NCBI GenBank assembly: GCA_900316285.1
Contig: ONCG01000002.1
Coordinates: 62,001-126,000, forward strand
Source: an uncultured Prevotellaceae bacterium
GTDB taxonomy: Bacteria; Bacteroidota; Bacteroidia; Bacteroidales; Bacteroidaceae
DNA: 64,000 bases
Direction of reading: 5' to 3'
Below the pieces are notes generated by a model that was given only the letters and a program-made list of their open reading frames with translations, was not told the DNA's origin and made no database searches. Numbering within the stretch: position 1 is the first letter of the stretch; each line of letters begins with the position of its first letter. This document shows, piece by piece, positions 44,775-54,900 of the stretch. The translations under genes and the position numbers were made by a program.

Positions 44775-46061
44775 TTATACCTCTAAACAGTTGTCGAGCT
44801 CACGGGCAATAGCCTCTTTGTCGAGGTGCTGACCGATGAAGACCAGTTTCTGCATACGGTCGCCGTACTTCTCGTCCCAGTCGTGTTGCAAACCAGGATT
44901 CTGTTCCATAAAGAGTTTCAGTTCATTCGCAGGCATTGTGGCATACCACTGACCGGCATTGCGCAAGCTAACCTGCTTACCTGCCTGCTCGAACACATAG
45001 CACATATCGGGTTCGTCGTGGAACCAACAGATGCCTTTGGCACGAATGATGCCCTTCGGCCACTTACGAGCCACGAACTCATCGAACAATCCCAGATTGA
45101 AAGCCGGGCGGCGAGAATAGACATAGGTTCCAATGCCATATTCCTCAGCTTCGCCTTCGTCGTGGTGATGGTGGTGATGATGATGGTGAGAGCCCCCTTC
45201 CGCCTCCCCCGAGTGAGAGTGATCGTGGCTGTCGTGGTCATGGTCATGCTCATGCTCGTGGTCGTGGTCATCTTCATGATCGTGATCGTGGTCGTGGTCA
45301 TCATCGTCGTCGTCGTCATCGTCATCGTGATGTTTTTCTATCTCGCTGATCCATGCGGCAGAGGTAGCTACCTGATCAAAGTCGAACATATCAGTAAAGA
45401 GAATCTTGTCGAAGTCAACATCACAATAGTCTGTCTCAATGATCTCAGCCTTGGGTTGCAGGGCACGGATGATTTGACGCACACGGTTCAGTTCCTCGGG
45501 CTTCACCTCTGAAGCTTTGTTGAGCAGCACGATGTTGCAGAACTCAATCTGCTGGATGACGAGATTCTCAATGTCGTCTTCCTCAAGATTACCACGCAAC
45601 AGCAGTTCGCCACTTCCGAATTCATCCCTCATACGCAAGGCATCAACAATCGTGACGATGCTATCGATCGTAGGCACACCGTCGTAAACATATTGCAGTC
45701 CCATGGTAGGCATCGAGCAAATGGTCTGTGCAATGGGTGCAGGCTCACAGATGCCGCTGGCTTCGATGACGATATAGTCGAAGCGATGCTGGCGGGTGAT
45801 GTCGCGCAATTGCTCTACAAGATCCATCTTCAGGGTGCAGCAGATGCAGCCGTTCTGCAGGGCTACAAGGCTTTCTTCCTTCTGTCCTACCACACCGCCT
45901 TTCTCAATGAGGTCGGCATCGATGTTCACTTCGCCAATATCATTCACGATGACGGCGAACTTTACACCTTTTCTGTTATTCAGTATTCTATTAAGGAGTG
46001 TTGTCTTTCCGCTGCCCAGATAACCCGTGAGCAGCAAAACGGGTACTTTTTTCATTTCCAT
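44775..46061 (-). CDS. COG0523 metal-chaperone GTPase with Asp/His-rich insert
   Basis: The 428-aa cytoplasmic GTPase starts MEMKKVPVLLLTGYLGSGKT. Walker A is GYLGSGKTT, the metal motif CxCC is NGCICCTLKMDLV, followed by EASGICEPAPIA and the NKAS base motif (VLLNKASEV). At about 240-300 there is a long insert made of Asp, His and Glu, with runs of nine or more Asp and nine His. Such inserts mark zinc or nickel/cobalt-handling members (CobW, YeiR, ZNG1 type). The CobW C-terminal domain ends the protein. Zinc delivery to target enzymes is the likely role. No Zur-like site is obvious. It is followed by two secreted protein genes. Confidence 0.9.
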   Translation of the reverse strand: MEMKKVPVLLLTGYLGSGKTTLLNRILNNRKGVKFAVIVNDIGEVNIDADLIEKGGVVGQKEESLVALQNGCICCTLKMDLVEQLRDITRQHRFDYIVIEASGICEPAPIAQTICSMPTMGLQYVYDGVPTIDSIVTIVDALRMRDEFGSGELLLRGNLEEDDIENLVIQQIEFCNIVLLNKASEVKPEELNRVRQIIRALQPKAEIIETDYCDVDFDKILFTDMFDFDQVATSAAWISEIEKHHDDDDDDDDDDHDHDHDHEDDHDHEHEHDHDHDSHDHSHSGEAEGGSHHHHHHHHHDEGEAEEYGIGTYVYSRRPAFNLGLFDEFVARKWPKGIIRAKGICWFHDEPDMCYVFEQAGKQVSLRNAGQWYATMPANELKLFMEQNPGLQHDWDEKYGDRMQKLVFIGQHLDKEAIARELDNCLEV

Positions 46062-46138
46062 TGTTAAAATGGTGATATCTATATTGTTAAATATGTTGTT
46101 GATTCTACGTCACTTGCGCCACACCGGCCACATAGGCA

Positions 46139-46735
46139 TCAGGTACGGGCAGCTGCTGCGCGCACACGGCTCAGTGTCTCGGGCGTCATCTGCAGATAGT
46201 TGGCAATATACACCAATGGTGCACGCAGCACCACTTGCGGATAGAGCTTGCACATCTTCATGTAACGGTCCTGTGCGGTTTCAAAGCGCATCAGGTCGGC
46301 ATGAATCTGCGAAATGATGAGCGACTCCTCGAGTATCTTACGATACATCATCTGGATGTTCACGCTGTGAAGGGCAACCACCTCCAGGTCCTTCTTCGGC
46401 ATAGCATAGACGATGCTCTGTTCGAGTGCTTCCACTTGCAACTTGCTGGGAATCTCCTGGAACAGGCTCTCAATGCACATGAAGATCGTATGGTCCTCGG
46501 CGAGGTGCTCGGTGACTTCCTTTCCGTTCTTAAAATAGAACTGTCGCACCAACCCTTGGTCAACGAAATAAATGTTTCGGCAGATATCGCCCTCGCGCAA
46601 AATCATCTCGCCACGGGCAAACTTCATCGGAACAAGAATCTTCTCGAGCATGTCGAGTTCCTCGTGAGTCATCGTACTGTAGCGGCGCGCAAGTTCGCGG
46701 GCAATGTCTCTCGGCGTATTGATAAATCCTCTCAT
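46139..46735 (-). CDS. Crp/Fnr-family transcriptional regulator
   Basis: The 198-aa protein has a cyclic-nucleotide-binding-like beta-roll (MKFARGEMILREGDICRNIY, FVDQGLVRQFYFKNGKEVT, TIFMCIESLF) and a short C-terminal helix-turn-helix (LVYIANYLQMTPETLSRVRA). No cysteines suited to an iron-sulfur cluster are arranged as in Fnr. Bacteroidota members of this group are usually orphan regulators with unknown ligands. It lies 77 bp upstream of the GTPase gene and 80 bp downstream of lepA on the same strand. Confidence 0.88.
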   Translation of the reverse strand: MRGFINTPRDIARELARRYSTMTHEELDMLEKILVPMKFARGEMILREGDICRNIYFVDQGLVRQFYFKNGKEVTEHLAEDHTIFMCIESLFQEIPSKLQVEALEQSIVYAMPKKDLEVVALHSVNIQMMYRKILEESLIISQIHADLMRFETAQDRYMKMCKLYPQVVLRAPLVYIANYLQMTPETLSRVRAAAART

Positions 46736-46815
46736 ATCATCCTTCCTTTCTTATTCTTTCTTTACTTACTTCTGCTTAGGTTTATTATTAGGCTTTTGGA
46801 TTCATTTACTGATTG

Positions 46816-48597
46816 TCAATCGAGTTTCAGCACGGCAAGGAAGGCCTTCTGCGGCACTTCCACATTACCGATCTGCTTCATGCGTTTCTTTCCGCGCTTC
46901 TGCTTCTCAAGCAGTTTGCGCTTACGGCTCACATCACCACCATAACACTTAGCAGTCACATCCTTACGTACCTGCTTGATGGTTTCACGTGCAATGATCT
47001 TCGCTCCGATGGCAGCCTGAATGGCTATGTCGAACTGTTGGCGTGGGATGAGTTCCTTCAGTTTCTCGCACATGCGACGGCCCAGCGAAACGGCATTGTC
47101 CTGATGCGTGAGCGTCGACAAGGCATCGACGGGCTCGCCATTAAGCAAGATATCGAGTTTCGCCAGCTTCGACGGGCGGAATGAGTCGATGTGATAGTCG
47201 AACGATGCGTAACCCTTCGAAATAGACTTCAGCTTGTCATAGAAGTCGATGACGATTTCACCCAGCGGCAGGTAGAAGTGCAGCTCTACACGGTTACCAC
47301 TCACAAACTCCTGCTTGATGAGTTCTCCGCGCTTGTCGAGGCAAAGCTTCATGATAGGACCAATGAAGGCCGTCGTCGTGATAACACTCGCACGGATATA
47401 GGGTTCTTCAATATGGTCTATCATCGTCTGGTCGGGCAGTCCCGAAGGATTGTGTACCTCTTTCTCCTCGCCTTGTTTCGTATACACCATATACGACACG
47501 TTGGGCACGGTGGTGATGACATCCATGTTGAACTCACGATCGAGTCGCTCCTGCACAATCTCCATGTGGAGCAGGCCAAGGAATCCACAACGGAAGCCAA
47601 AGCCCAGAGCAATACTCGACTCGGGCTGGAACGTCAGCGACGCATCGTTCAGCTGCAGCTTCTCGAGCGAAGCACGCAGGTTCTCGTAGTCGGTGGGATC
47701 AATGGGATAGACACCAGCAAACACCATCGGCTTCACTTCCTGGAAACCTTCGATGGCCTTGTCGCAAGGACGATCGATGTGCGTAATGGTATCGCCCACC
47801 TGTACCTCCTTTGCATCCTTAATACCAGATATAATGTAGCCAACCTCACCCGTAGAGAGTTCAGCCTGAGGAATCATATCCATCTTCAGCACACCCACCT
47901 CATCGGCGGTGTACTCCATTCCCGTATTGAAGAACTTCACCTTGTCGCCCTTCCGGATGCTTCCGTTCTCAATCTTAAAGTAGGCAATGATGCCGCGGAA
48001 CGAGTTATAGACAGAGTCAAAGATCAATGCCTGAAGCGGAGCCGAGGGGTCACCCACGGGATGGGGCACACGCTCGATGACAGCCCGCAGGATGTCTTCA
48101 ACGCCTTCGCCCGTCTTTCCCGATGCACGGATAATCTCCTCGCGCTTGCATCCCAGCAGTTCCACGATTTCATCCTCCACCTCATCAGGCATAGCACTGG
48201 GCATGTCAATCTTGTTAATGACGGGAATGATCTCCAAATCGTGCTCAATGGCCATGTAGAGGTTCGAGATGGTTTGCGCCTGCACACCCTGTGTGGCATC
48301 GACCACCAGTAGCGCACCTTCGCAAGCAGCAATCGAACGGCTCACCTCGTAGGAGAAGTCAACGTGTCCCGGAGTGTCGATCAGGTTCAGCACATAGTTC
48401 TCGCCGTCCAGCTGATAGGCCATTTGAATGGCGTGGCTCTTGATGGTGATGCCACGCTCTTTCTCCAACTCCATGTCATCGAGCATCTGTCCCTCGGTGA
48501 TCTGAATGGTGTTGGTATGTTCGAGCAGACGGTCGGCCAGTGTCGACTTGCCGTGATCGATATGGGCAATGATACAGAAATTCCTTATATTGTTCAT
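46816..48597 (-). CDS. lepA: Elongation factor 4 (LepA)
   Basis: The protein is 593 aa from ATG 48597 ([19 protein letters not shown]); the frame extends nine codons upstream over the promoter. G1 [10 protein letters not shown]2 [10 protein letters not shown]3 [12 protein letters not shown] and G4 NKIDMP are all present. The C-terminal LepA-specific domain ends with [20 protein letters not shown] and [19 protein letters not shown]. It is a ribosomal GTPase that helps translation under stress and subunit maturation. Length is normal. Confidence 0.98.
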   Translation of the reverse strand: MNNIRNFCIIAHIDHGKSTLADRLLEHTNTIQITEGQMLDDMELEKERGITIKSHAIQMAYQLDGENYVLNLIDTPGHVDFSYEVSRSIAACEGALLVVDATQGVQAQTISNLYMAIEHDLEIIPVINKIDMPSAMPDEVEDEIVELLGCKREEIIRASGKTGEGVEDILRAVIERVPHPVGDPSAPLQALIFDSVYNSFRGIIAYFKIENGSIRKGDKVKFFNTGMEYTADEVGVLKMDMIPQAELSTGEVGYIISGIKDAKEVQVGDTITHIDRPCDKAIEGFQEVKPMVFAGVYPIDPTDYENLRASLEKLQLNDASLTFQPESSIALGFGFRCGFLGLLHMEIVQERLDREFNMDVITTVPNVSYMVYTKQGEEKEVHNPSGLPDQTMIDHIEEPYIRASVITTTAFIGPIMKLCLDKRGELIKQEFVSGNRVELHFYLPLGEIVIDFYDKLKSISKGYASFDYHIDSFRPSKLAKLDILLNGEPVDALSTLTHQDNAVSLGRRMCEKLKELIPRQQFDIAIQAAIGAKIIARETIKQVRKDVTAKCYGGDVSRKRKLLEKQKRGKKRMKQIGNVEVPQKAFLAVLKLD

Positions 48598-48621
48598 GTT
48601 GTTATCGCATACTTTAAAATG

Positions 48622-48629
48622 CAAAATTA
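48622..48629 (-). promoter_or_regulatory. -7 box for lepA
   Basis: The minus strand reads TAATTTTG, 24 bp from the lepA ATG, which gives a leader of roughly 15-20 nt. Confidence 0.6.
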
Positions 48630-48683
48630 CGAAAAATATATGAGATTTCTATCCTAAAAGACATTTTTTTGCAAAAAAAACAA

Positions 48684-48691
48684 TATCTTTG
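48684..48691 (+). promoter_or_regulatory. -7 box for the lipoprotein gene
   Basis: TATCTTTG stands 19 bp upstream of ATG 48711 and supports that start over upstream ATGs in the same frame. Confidence 0.55.
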
Positions 48692-48710
48692 CATGAAAAT
48701 TGACTGCAGA

Positions 48711-49106
48711 ATGAAAAAAATTATCCTTATCGCGACTGCAATACTCGCATTGACGGCATGCCAAAAGAGCATGGAAGACCGCGCAGCCGACGAAGCTCGC
48801 GCTTACACGCAGAAGTACTGCCCCACTCCAGTCTACAACAACACACGTACCGACAGCCTCGTGTTCGACCGCTCGTCGCGCACGTTTGTCTATCATTGTT
48901 CACTCACCGACCATATGGACGATTCAACCATCATCAACAAAAACAGCCAACAGCTGCGTAGCGGCCTGCTGCAATCCATCAGGGAATCAACCAATCTGCG
49001 CATCTATAAGGATGCCGGATTCTCATTCCGCTATCTGGTCAGATCGGCGAAAAATCCGCAACTCGTCCTCTTCGATGCAACATTTAAGAAAGAAGAGTAT
49101 CAGTAA
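48711..49106 (+). CDS. Small lipoprotein of unknown function
   Basis: The protein is 131 aa from ATG 48711 (MKKIILIATAILALTACQKS), with a clear lipobox LTAC. The mature part has EDRAADEARAYTQKYCPTPV, YNNTRTDSLVFDRSSRTFVY and a C-terminal SAKNPQLVLFDATFKKEEY. The family is not one I can name; proteins of this size and layout are common in Bacteroidota. A single Cys besides the lipid site (KYCPT) is present. It is divergent from lepA and followed by a 22-bp array and a terminator. Confidence 0.75.
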   Translation: MKKIILIATAILALTACQKSMEDRAADEARAYTQKYCPTPVYNNTRTDSLVFDRSSRTFVYHCSLTDHMDDSTIINKNSQQLRSGLLQSIRESTNLRIYKDAGFSFRYLVRSAKNPQLVLFDATFKKEEYQ

Positions 49107-49141
49107 TCAGTAATTGACTACGATTCTTTTTAGCTGATAGC

Positions 49142-49251
49142 ACAAGCATCCTGAGATACAACTAACATCTTCATGTGGTACAACAAACATGCTTTTGTAC
49201 CTCTAAACGGTTGTATCCGCACCATGAATCCTTGTATATAAAACCTTTATC
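49142..49251. repeat. 22-bp tandem array D (5 units)
   Basis: Units start at 49142, 49164, 49186, 49208 and 49230. The most similar are AACATCTTCATGTGGTACAA and AACATGCTTTTGTACCTCTA. Nested inverted pairs run across the array: GATACAAC (49155) with GTTGTATC (49210), and GTACAA (49178) with TTGTAC (49195). The rest of the gap 49107-49564 holds a terminator and palindrome remnants, no gene. Confidence 0.65.
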
Positions 49252-49263
49252 GATGCATCAAAA

Positions 49264-49295
49264 AAAGCCTGCCCGGAGAAATCCAGACAGGCTTT
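49264..49295 (+). terminator. Terminator after the lipoprotein gene and array D
   Basis: Stem AAAGCCTG/CAGGCTTT with an inner GGA/TCC is followed by TGTCATCCTTT. It is 158 bp after the gene, so the array would be in the transcript. Confidence 0.6.
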
Positions 49296-49429
49296 GTCAT
49301 CCTTTAAACGTCTAATGCACTATTGAAGAACACACACGATATAATAAAAGTTCAGTTATAAAAAAGACGAGCCTCACGGCCAGTATCCTTCAGGCACCAC
49401 AAAGCACCTGTATATTGTAAAAGGCCCTC

Positions 49430-49540
49430 CGTCAACCCTCTCCTGTATGAGAGGAGTCTTGATTAGCCCAGGTATTCAAGTCATATCTGAAGAATGAGTT
49501 TATTCAGACTCCCCTCACACTAGAAGGGTTAGCGGCGGGA
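49430..49540. repeat. Remnants of CCCTCTCC/GAGAGG palindromes
   Basis: AACCCTCTCCTGTATGAGAG then GAGTCTTGATTAG, and further on ACTCCCCTCACACTAGAAGG, look like diverged copies of a C-rich/G-rich hairpin. A related sequence follows the ABC gene at 33793. Confidence 0.45.
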
Positions 49541-49564
49541 ACTTAGCAAATGAAGAATCTTGGT

Positions 49565-50035
49565 CTACTGCTGTCTGCGAGGACCACGACCGAAGCGCTC
49601 CATGCGCTGCTTCTCAGCTTCCTCATACTTTGAGAACTGTTCCTCGGTCAGGATGTTCTTCAACTCAGCGTTGTAAGCTTCACGGTTTGCGCGCATCTCC
49701 TTCATGCGTGCCTCCATCTGCTCACGGCTGGGACGTTCGCCCTGCTGCATGCCACCCTGCTGGTTTCCGCCCTGCGGGCCACCGAAGCGCTGTCCGCCGC
49801 GTTGTCCACCACGGCCTCCCATACGCAACTTACCAGCATACTGGGTGTTCAGTTCCAGGAGCTTAGCCTTCTGAGCCTCATTCAAGCCATACTCTTGTAC
49901 CATACGTTCGGTCTGCGCCTTCACCATTTCAGCTGGGTCAAAGTTGCGTCCCTCACGTCTACCATTGTTTTCTTGAGCCATAGCGGTAGCCGTCAACATG
50001 AGTGCTGCTACCATTGTCATCATCAGTTTTTTCAT
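49565..50035 (-). CDS. DUF4890 / Spy-like secreted protein
   Basis: The 156-aa protein has a signal peptide (MKKLMMTMVAALMLTATAMA). Two LTxxQ-like helical parts (GLNEAQKAKLLELNTQYAGK and ELKNILTEEQFSKYEEAEKQ) are joined by a Gly/Gln/Arg-rich linker (about 72-103). This is the layout of Bacteroidota DUF4890 proteins, distantly like the periplasmic chaperones Spy and CpxP. The strongly basic C-terminus (RFGRGPRRQQ) is notable. It has its own promoter at 50151-50182, divergent from the DUF4230 pair. Confidence 0.85.
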   Translation of the reverse strand: MKKLMMTMVAALMLTATAMAQENNGRREGRNFDPAEMVKAQTERMVQEYGLNEAQKAKLLELNTQYAGKLRMGGRGGQRGGQRFGGPQGGNQQGGMQQGERPSREQMEARMKEMRANREAYNAELKNILTEEQFSKYEEAEKQRMERFGRGPRRQQ

Positions 50036-50150
50036 ACTTTCCTTTTTTTTATAAATTAATAATTAATGTATTACTTTTTGTTTTGTGTTGGCTCCCTATT
50101 AACTCGCCCGCTAGCAGAGCTCGTAAAGGAAAAACTAATGATTTGACGCG

Positions 50151-50182
50151 CAAAGATACATAAAGTTTAATGAAACACCAAA
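50151..50182 (-). promoter_or_regulatory. Promoter of the DUF4890 gene
   Basis: The minus strand shows TTTG (50182-50179), a 20-bp spacer and TATCTTTG (50158-50151). Confidence 0.75.
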
Positions 50183-50186
50183 AAAA

Positions 50187-50218
50187 TTTGCATATTTCTT
50201 TTAATTTTCTTACTTTTG
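50187..50218 (+). promoter_or_regulatory. Promoter of the DUF4230 pair
   Basis: TTTG (50187-50190), a 20-bp spacer and TACTTTTG (50211-50218) stand 27 bp before ATG 50246. The -33 elements of the two divergent promoters are only 4 bp apart. Confidence 0.75.
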
Positions 50219-50245
50219 CACATCATAACACCTAAAACATATTGT

Positions 50246-50911
50246 ATGAAACACTCTCGATACCTGTTGACGATGTTGCTGATTGCCTTCCTTTGTGCTT
50301 GCACTTCCGAAGGTGAGCAAGAGACGGCTAAGCCAGAACCACAACTACCTGATCTCGTCATGCAGATACAAAAACAGTCGCGACTCTACAGCACAGAGTG
50401 CCACGTTCACAAGATCATCTCACACAACGACTCACAGCAATTGCTCGGGAGCATCCTCGGACAGCAGTTCAGCATCGACCTGCCGTTAGGCAAGCGCAGC
50501 GTAGCCATTCCCATCGATGCCACCGTGAAAGCCTACATCGACTTCGGTGAATTCACCGATAACAACGTGCGTCGGCGTGGCGACCAGATAGAAATCATCC
50601 TGCCAGATCCGAAGCTCGAGATAACAAGTACACGCATCAACCACGATGAAGTGAAACAATATGTGCCGCTGCTGCGCAAGAACTTCACCGACGAAGAGCT
50701 GACCAAGCTGGAGCATGCCGGCCGTGAAGCCATTGTGAAAGACCTGCCGCGCCTTAACCTCACTGAGACTGCCCGTCAAAACGCTGCCCGCGCCCTCATC
50801 CCCATGATTGCTCAGATGGGATTCCCTACCGACAACGTTACCATTACCTTCCGCAAACAGTTCACGCCCACCGACCTACCGGCGCTATTACTGCATACGG
50901 ATAAGGAATAA
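50246..50911 (+). CDS. DUF4230 lipoprotein
   Basis: The 221-aa protein starts at ATG 50246 (MKHSRYLLTMLLIAFLCACT) with lipobox LCAC. The body is a DUF4230 domain: QSRLYSTECHVHKIISHNDS, VAIPIDATVKAYIDFGEF, IEIILPDPKLEITSTRINHD and a C-terminal helical part (ARQNAARALIPMIAQMGF). Function unknown. It is the first of two tandem, clearly related genes, 21 bp apart. Confidence 0.88.
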   Translation: MKHSRYLLTMLLIAFLCACTSEGEQETAKPEPQLPDLVMQIQKQSRLYSTECHVHKIISHNDSQQLLGSILGQQFSIDLPLGKRSVAIPIDATVKAYIDFGEFTDNNVRRRGDQIEIILPDPKLEITSTRINHDEVKQYVPLLRKNFTDEELTKLEHAGREAIVKDLPRLNLTETARQNAARALIPMIAQMGFPTDNVTITFRKQFTPTDLPALLLHTDKE

Positions 50912-50932
50912 ACAATCAAACACCCGTCACTC

Positions 50933-51607
50933 ATGGCAAGACAATATAAGAAAAGAAAGCAACAAGAGGAATCGATCCTCGATATCTTGATGACACTCCT
51001 GAGCGGTCTCTCACGCACAGCCCTCGTCATCATCGCCATCATCGCAGTTGTGCTCATTGCCGGATTTGCACTCCTCTACTGGATGTTCAACAGCAATAGT
51101 GCCACGATGACCACGAAAGAACACATCGAGCTATCGCCCACACAGATAGAAAGCATTGAGGCTATCGGCCAGTGGGAATTCCTCTCCATCAGCGATGAAG
51201 AACTCGTCGACACCGTGCGTCACGGCTTCTTTGGCGACGACGAACTCGTACGCATCTATAGTGGCACATTGCGACTCGGCATCGATCTGGCTGATGCTGA
51301 AGAAGGTTGGATACGCACCGACGGCGACACCATTCGCGTCGTTCTGCCAGACATCAAGCTTCTCGACAAGAACTTCCTCGACGAAGCCAACGCCCGCTCA
51401 TTCTATGAAAGTGGCAAATGGACGCAGGCCGACCGCAAGGCACTTGCCAACAAGGCTCGCCGCAAAATGGCTGCCCGCTGCCTGACACCTGCCAACATCG
51501 CATCTGCCGAGAAGAACGCCACCGCCCAGTTCCACCAGATGCTGCAAGGCATGGGCTTCCCCAATGTCTCTATCCGATTCAGCGAGCGCAAGAGCAAACT
51601 CCCCTAA
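50933..51607 (+). CDS. DUF4230 membrane protein, paralogue of the upstream gene
   Basis: The 224-aa protein starts MARQYKKRKQQEESILDILM. A basic N-terminus is followed by one membrane helix (about 30-52) and a periplasmic DUF4230 domain (VRIYSGTLRLGIDLADAEEG, IRVVLPDIKLLDKNFLDEAN, FHQMLQGMGFPNVSIRF). It differs from its neighbour in using a membrane helix where the other is lipid-anchored, so the two domains would sit on opposite sides of the periplasm if the lipoprotein goes to the outer membrane. That is an inference. Confidence 0.88.
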   Translation: MARQYKKRKQQEESILDILMTLLSGLSRTALVIIAIIAVVLIAGFALLYWMFNSNSATMTTKEHIELSPTQIESIEAIGQWEFLSISDEELVDTVRHGFFGDDELVRIYSGTLRLGIDLADAEEGWIRTDGDTIRVVLPDIKLLDKNFLDEANARSFYESGKWTQADRKALANKARRKMAARCLTPANIASAEKNATAQFHQMLQGMGFPNVSIRFSERKSKLP

Positions 51608-51647
51608 CGCATTTCTTATGGGGACTACATATTATTTGACCTTGAAA

Positions 51648-51762
51648 ATGTAGGGACGCGACGTGTCGCGTTCTTTCCCCGCCTTGCTCTGAAAACGGCA
51701 AAGCCGAGCGATTGGATTTAGCCTTTCCTCTTCCAGTAACGCGGCACGCCGCGTCCCTACAT
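51648..51762. repeat. Long palindromic element, copy 2
   Basis: Arms at 51648-51670 and 51740-51762 begin from the outside ATGTAGGGACGCG. The inner palindromes are CGCGACGTGTCGCG on the left and CGCGGCACGCCGCG on the right, the reverse of copy 1, while the interior (TTCTTTCCC and CTCTGAAAACGGC) is in the same orientation. The gap 51608-51974 holds this element and the promoter below, no gene. Confidence 0.85.
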
Positions 51763-51937
51763 ATGAGAGTAATTATATAACCACCTTTCTGATTCCCATC
51801 GATGAAGACTTCCACATTATTATATATAGCCGCTTGGGAATCACCACACGGGGAGTTCTGCTCACTATTGACAAAATATTTTATTTAAAGATACGAAAAA
51901 AACTGACTATAAAAGTTCATTGTTGATAGTTTTTTTG

Positions 51938-51945
51938 TATCTTTG
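51938..51945 (+). promoter_or_regulatory. -7 box for the beta-galactosidase gene
   Basis: TATCTTTG stands 29 bp before the ATG at 51975; TTG triplets upstream are at non-ideal spacing. Confidence 0.55.
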
Positions 51946-51974
51946 TGGCAGAATAACTAAAACCAGAAAAGAAC

Positions 51975-54900
51975 ATGAAGAAATGCTTGCTTATGCTGAT
52001 AATGGCTATAGGCGCCATGACAGCTTCCGCACAGAGTTTGGAAGGATTTGAGTATGGAACGGCTTCTGCCCCCGATGGCACGGAGTGGCAGAGTCCAGGC
52101 CGGCTGGGCTATAACAAACTGCAGCCAAGAGCGTGCTTCACGTCGTTTGCCACGATTGAAGAGGCACGAAAGGTGTTGCCCGAATACAGCTCACGCCGAC
52201 AGAGCCTCGACGGCACTTGGAAGTTCCACTTTGCCAAGACGCCCGACGAGCGCCCTGCCGACTTCTACAAAGTGGGGTTCGACTGCTCGGCATGGGATAA
52301 CATCACCGTGCCCTCCTGCTGGAACATCGTGGGCCTGCAGAAGGACGGCACTCAGAAATACGGAACGCCCATCTACGTTAACCAGCCCGTCATCTTCTAC
52401 CACCAAGTGAAGAAGGACGACTGGCGTGAAGGTGTGATGCGCACACCACCCACCGACTGGACCACCTTTAAGTACCGTAACGAGGTGGGTTCGTACATTC
52501 GCACATTCACGATTCCCAAGGAATGGAAAGGCCAGGAGCTGTTTGTAGAGTTCGACGGTGTAGACTCTTTCTTCTATCTTTGGATTAATGGCAAGTACGT
52601 TGGATTCTCGAAGAACTCTCGCGATGCTGCCCGTTTCGACATCACACACTATGCCAAGGTGGGCTTGAACTCTATTGCAGTAGAGGTATATCGCAACAGC
52701 GACGGCTCTTTCCTCGAGGCTCAGGACATGTTCCGTCTGCCGGGCATCTTCCGGAGTGTGAGCGTCTACGCCACACCGAAGGTACACATACAGGACATGC
52801 GCGTCACAGCACAGTGGGACGGCCGTCAAGCTACGCTGAAGACCGAGACACTTGTGAAGAACCACACAGGCTTTAAGGTGGGCTATGACGTGCAGTACCG
52901 CCTCTACAAGAACAAGCTTTATTCCGACGAAAATGAGCTCGTAGCCGGACCGGCAGCACCTGCTGAGATTCTTTCTCTGATGACCGTCAAGCCTTGGACA
53001 GCCGAGGAGCCGAACGTCTACGTGTTGGTGGCTGAGCTGCGCGACCTCAAGGGCAATACCACCGAAGCCGTATCAGCACAGATAGGTTTCCGAACGGTTG
53101 AAATCAAGAATGTGCAAGACACCAACGACGAGTTCTTCCTCTCGGGCAGGTATTTCCTTATTAATGGCAAGTCGCTGAAGCTGAAGGGTGTGAACCGTCA
53201 CGAGACCAATCCCGAACGCGGTCATGCCGTTACGCGCAAGCAGATGGAGGAAGAGGTGATGATGATGAAGCGCGCCAACATCAACCACGTTCGCACCTCG
53301 CATTATTCCAACGATCCCTATTTCTACTACCTCTGTAACAAATACGGCATCTATCTTGAAGGAGAGGCCAATCTGGAGAGTCATGAGTATTACTACGGCG
53401 ATGCATCGCTCTCCCACCCCGTGGAATGGAAGCCGGCACACATCGCTCGTATGATGGAACTGGCCCACTCCCATGTGAACGACCCGTGCATCGTCATCTG
53501 GAGTCTGGGCAACGAGGCCGGACCTGGCGAAAACTTCAAGGCCAGCTACGATGCCCTGAAAGCCTTCGACCCCTCGCGTCCTGTTCAATATGAGCGCAAC
53601 AACGACATTGTCGACATGGGCAGCAACCAGTATCCCAGTGTGAGCTGGGTGCGCCAAGCCGTCAAGGGGCAGATGGACATCAAGTATCCGTTTCACATCT
53701 CGGAATATGCCCACTCCATGGGAAATGCCGTGGGCAACCTGAAGGACTACTGGGATGCCATCGAGTCGACGAACTTCTTCTGCGGCGGAGCCATCTGGGA
53801 CTGGATTGATCAGTCGATTTACAACTACACGAACGATGGTAAGCGCTACTTAGGCTATGGCGGTGACTTCGGCGACACGCCCAACGACGGACAGTTCGTC
53901 ATGAACGGCATTCTCTTCGGCGACATGCAACCCAAGCCGCAATACTATGAAGTAAAGAAGGTGTATCAGAACATAGGTATCAAGTGGGATGACGTCAACG
54001 CCGGCAGAATCGACATCTTCAACAAGAACTACTATGTCGACGACCTGGCCGACTACGAGTGCCACTACAGTCTGACTGCCGACGGCGAGCAGATCAAGGA
54101 AGGCATTCTCGACATAGGCACCGTTTCTACCCGTAAGCACAAGATCATAACCATTCCCGACCTGAACCCAAGCGCACTGAACGACGGCCGCGAATACTTC
54201 GTCAACATTGAGTTCCGTCTGAAGAAAGATATGCCGTGGGCCAAGGCTGGCTATGTGCAGGCTGACGAACAGCTGTTGGTGAAGGAAGGGGAAAAAAAAG
54301 TAAGTGAAACACTTACAGGGGGAACCATTAGCGTTAACGAGCAGAACGGAAAGGTACTGCTAAGTGGTAGTGGCTTCGACATGCAGTTCGACTCCACAGA
54401 CGGCTCCATCTACAGCCTCAGCTATGGTGGACAAAAGGTGTTCAAGGATGGCTACGGCCCTCATCTCGATGCCTTTCGCGCATGGGTGAACAACGATAAC
54501 TGGGTCTATCAGAACTGGTATGCCAATGGCTTGCACAACCTGAAACACAAGGCACGCAGTCACCAGGTGATGAAGAACAGCGATGGAAGCGTATCGGTAG
54601 CATACAACATTGAGAGCCAGGCTCCATGTGGCGCACGTCTCGAGGGCGGCGACCGCAACTGGAAACGGCTGACCGAGCAAACCGACAAGCCCTTCGGTGC
54701 CGACGACTTCAAGTTCCTGCAAGACGTGGTCTATACCGTCTTTCCCGATGGAAGCATCCAGGTTGAGGCTGCCATCAACTCAAACAATCCCCAACTCATT
54801 CTCCCTCGCCTCGGCTATGTGATGAATGTTCCTTCTGCGATGGACAACTTTTGCTATTATGGACGCGGCCCCATCGACAACTACCCCGACCGAAAGACAT

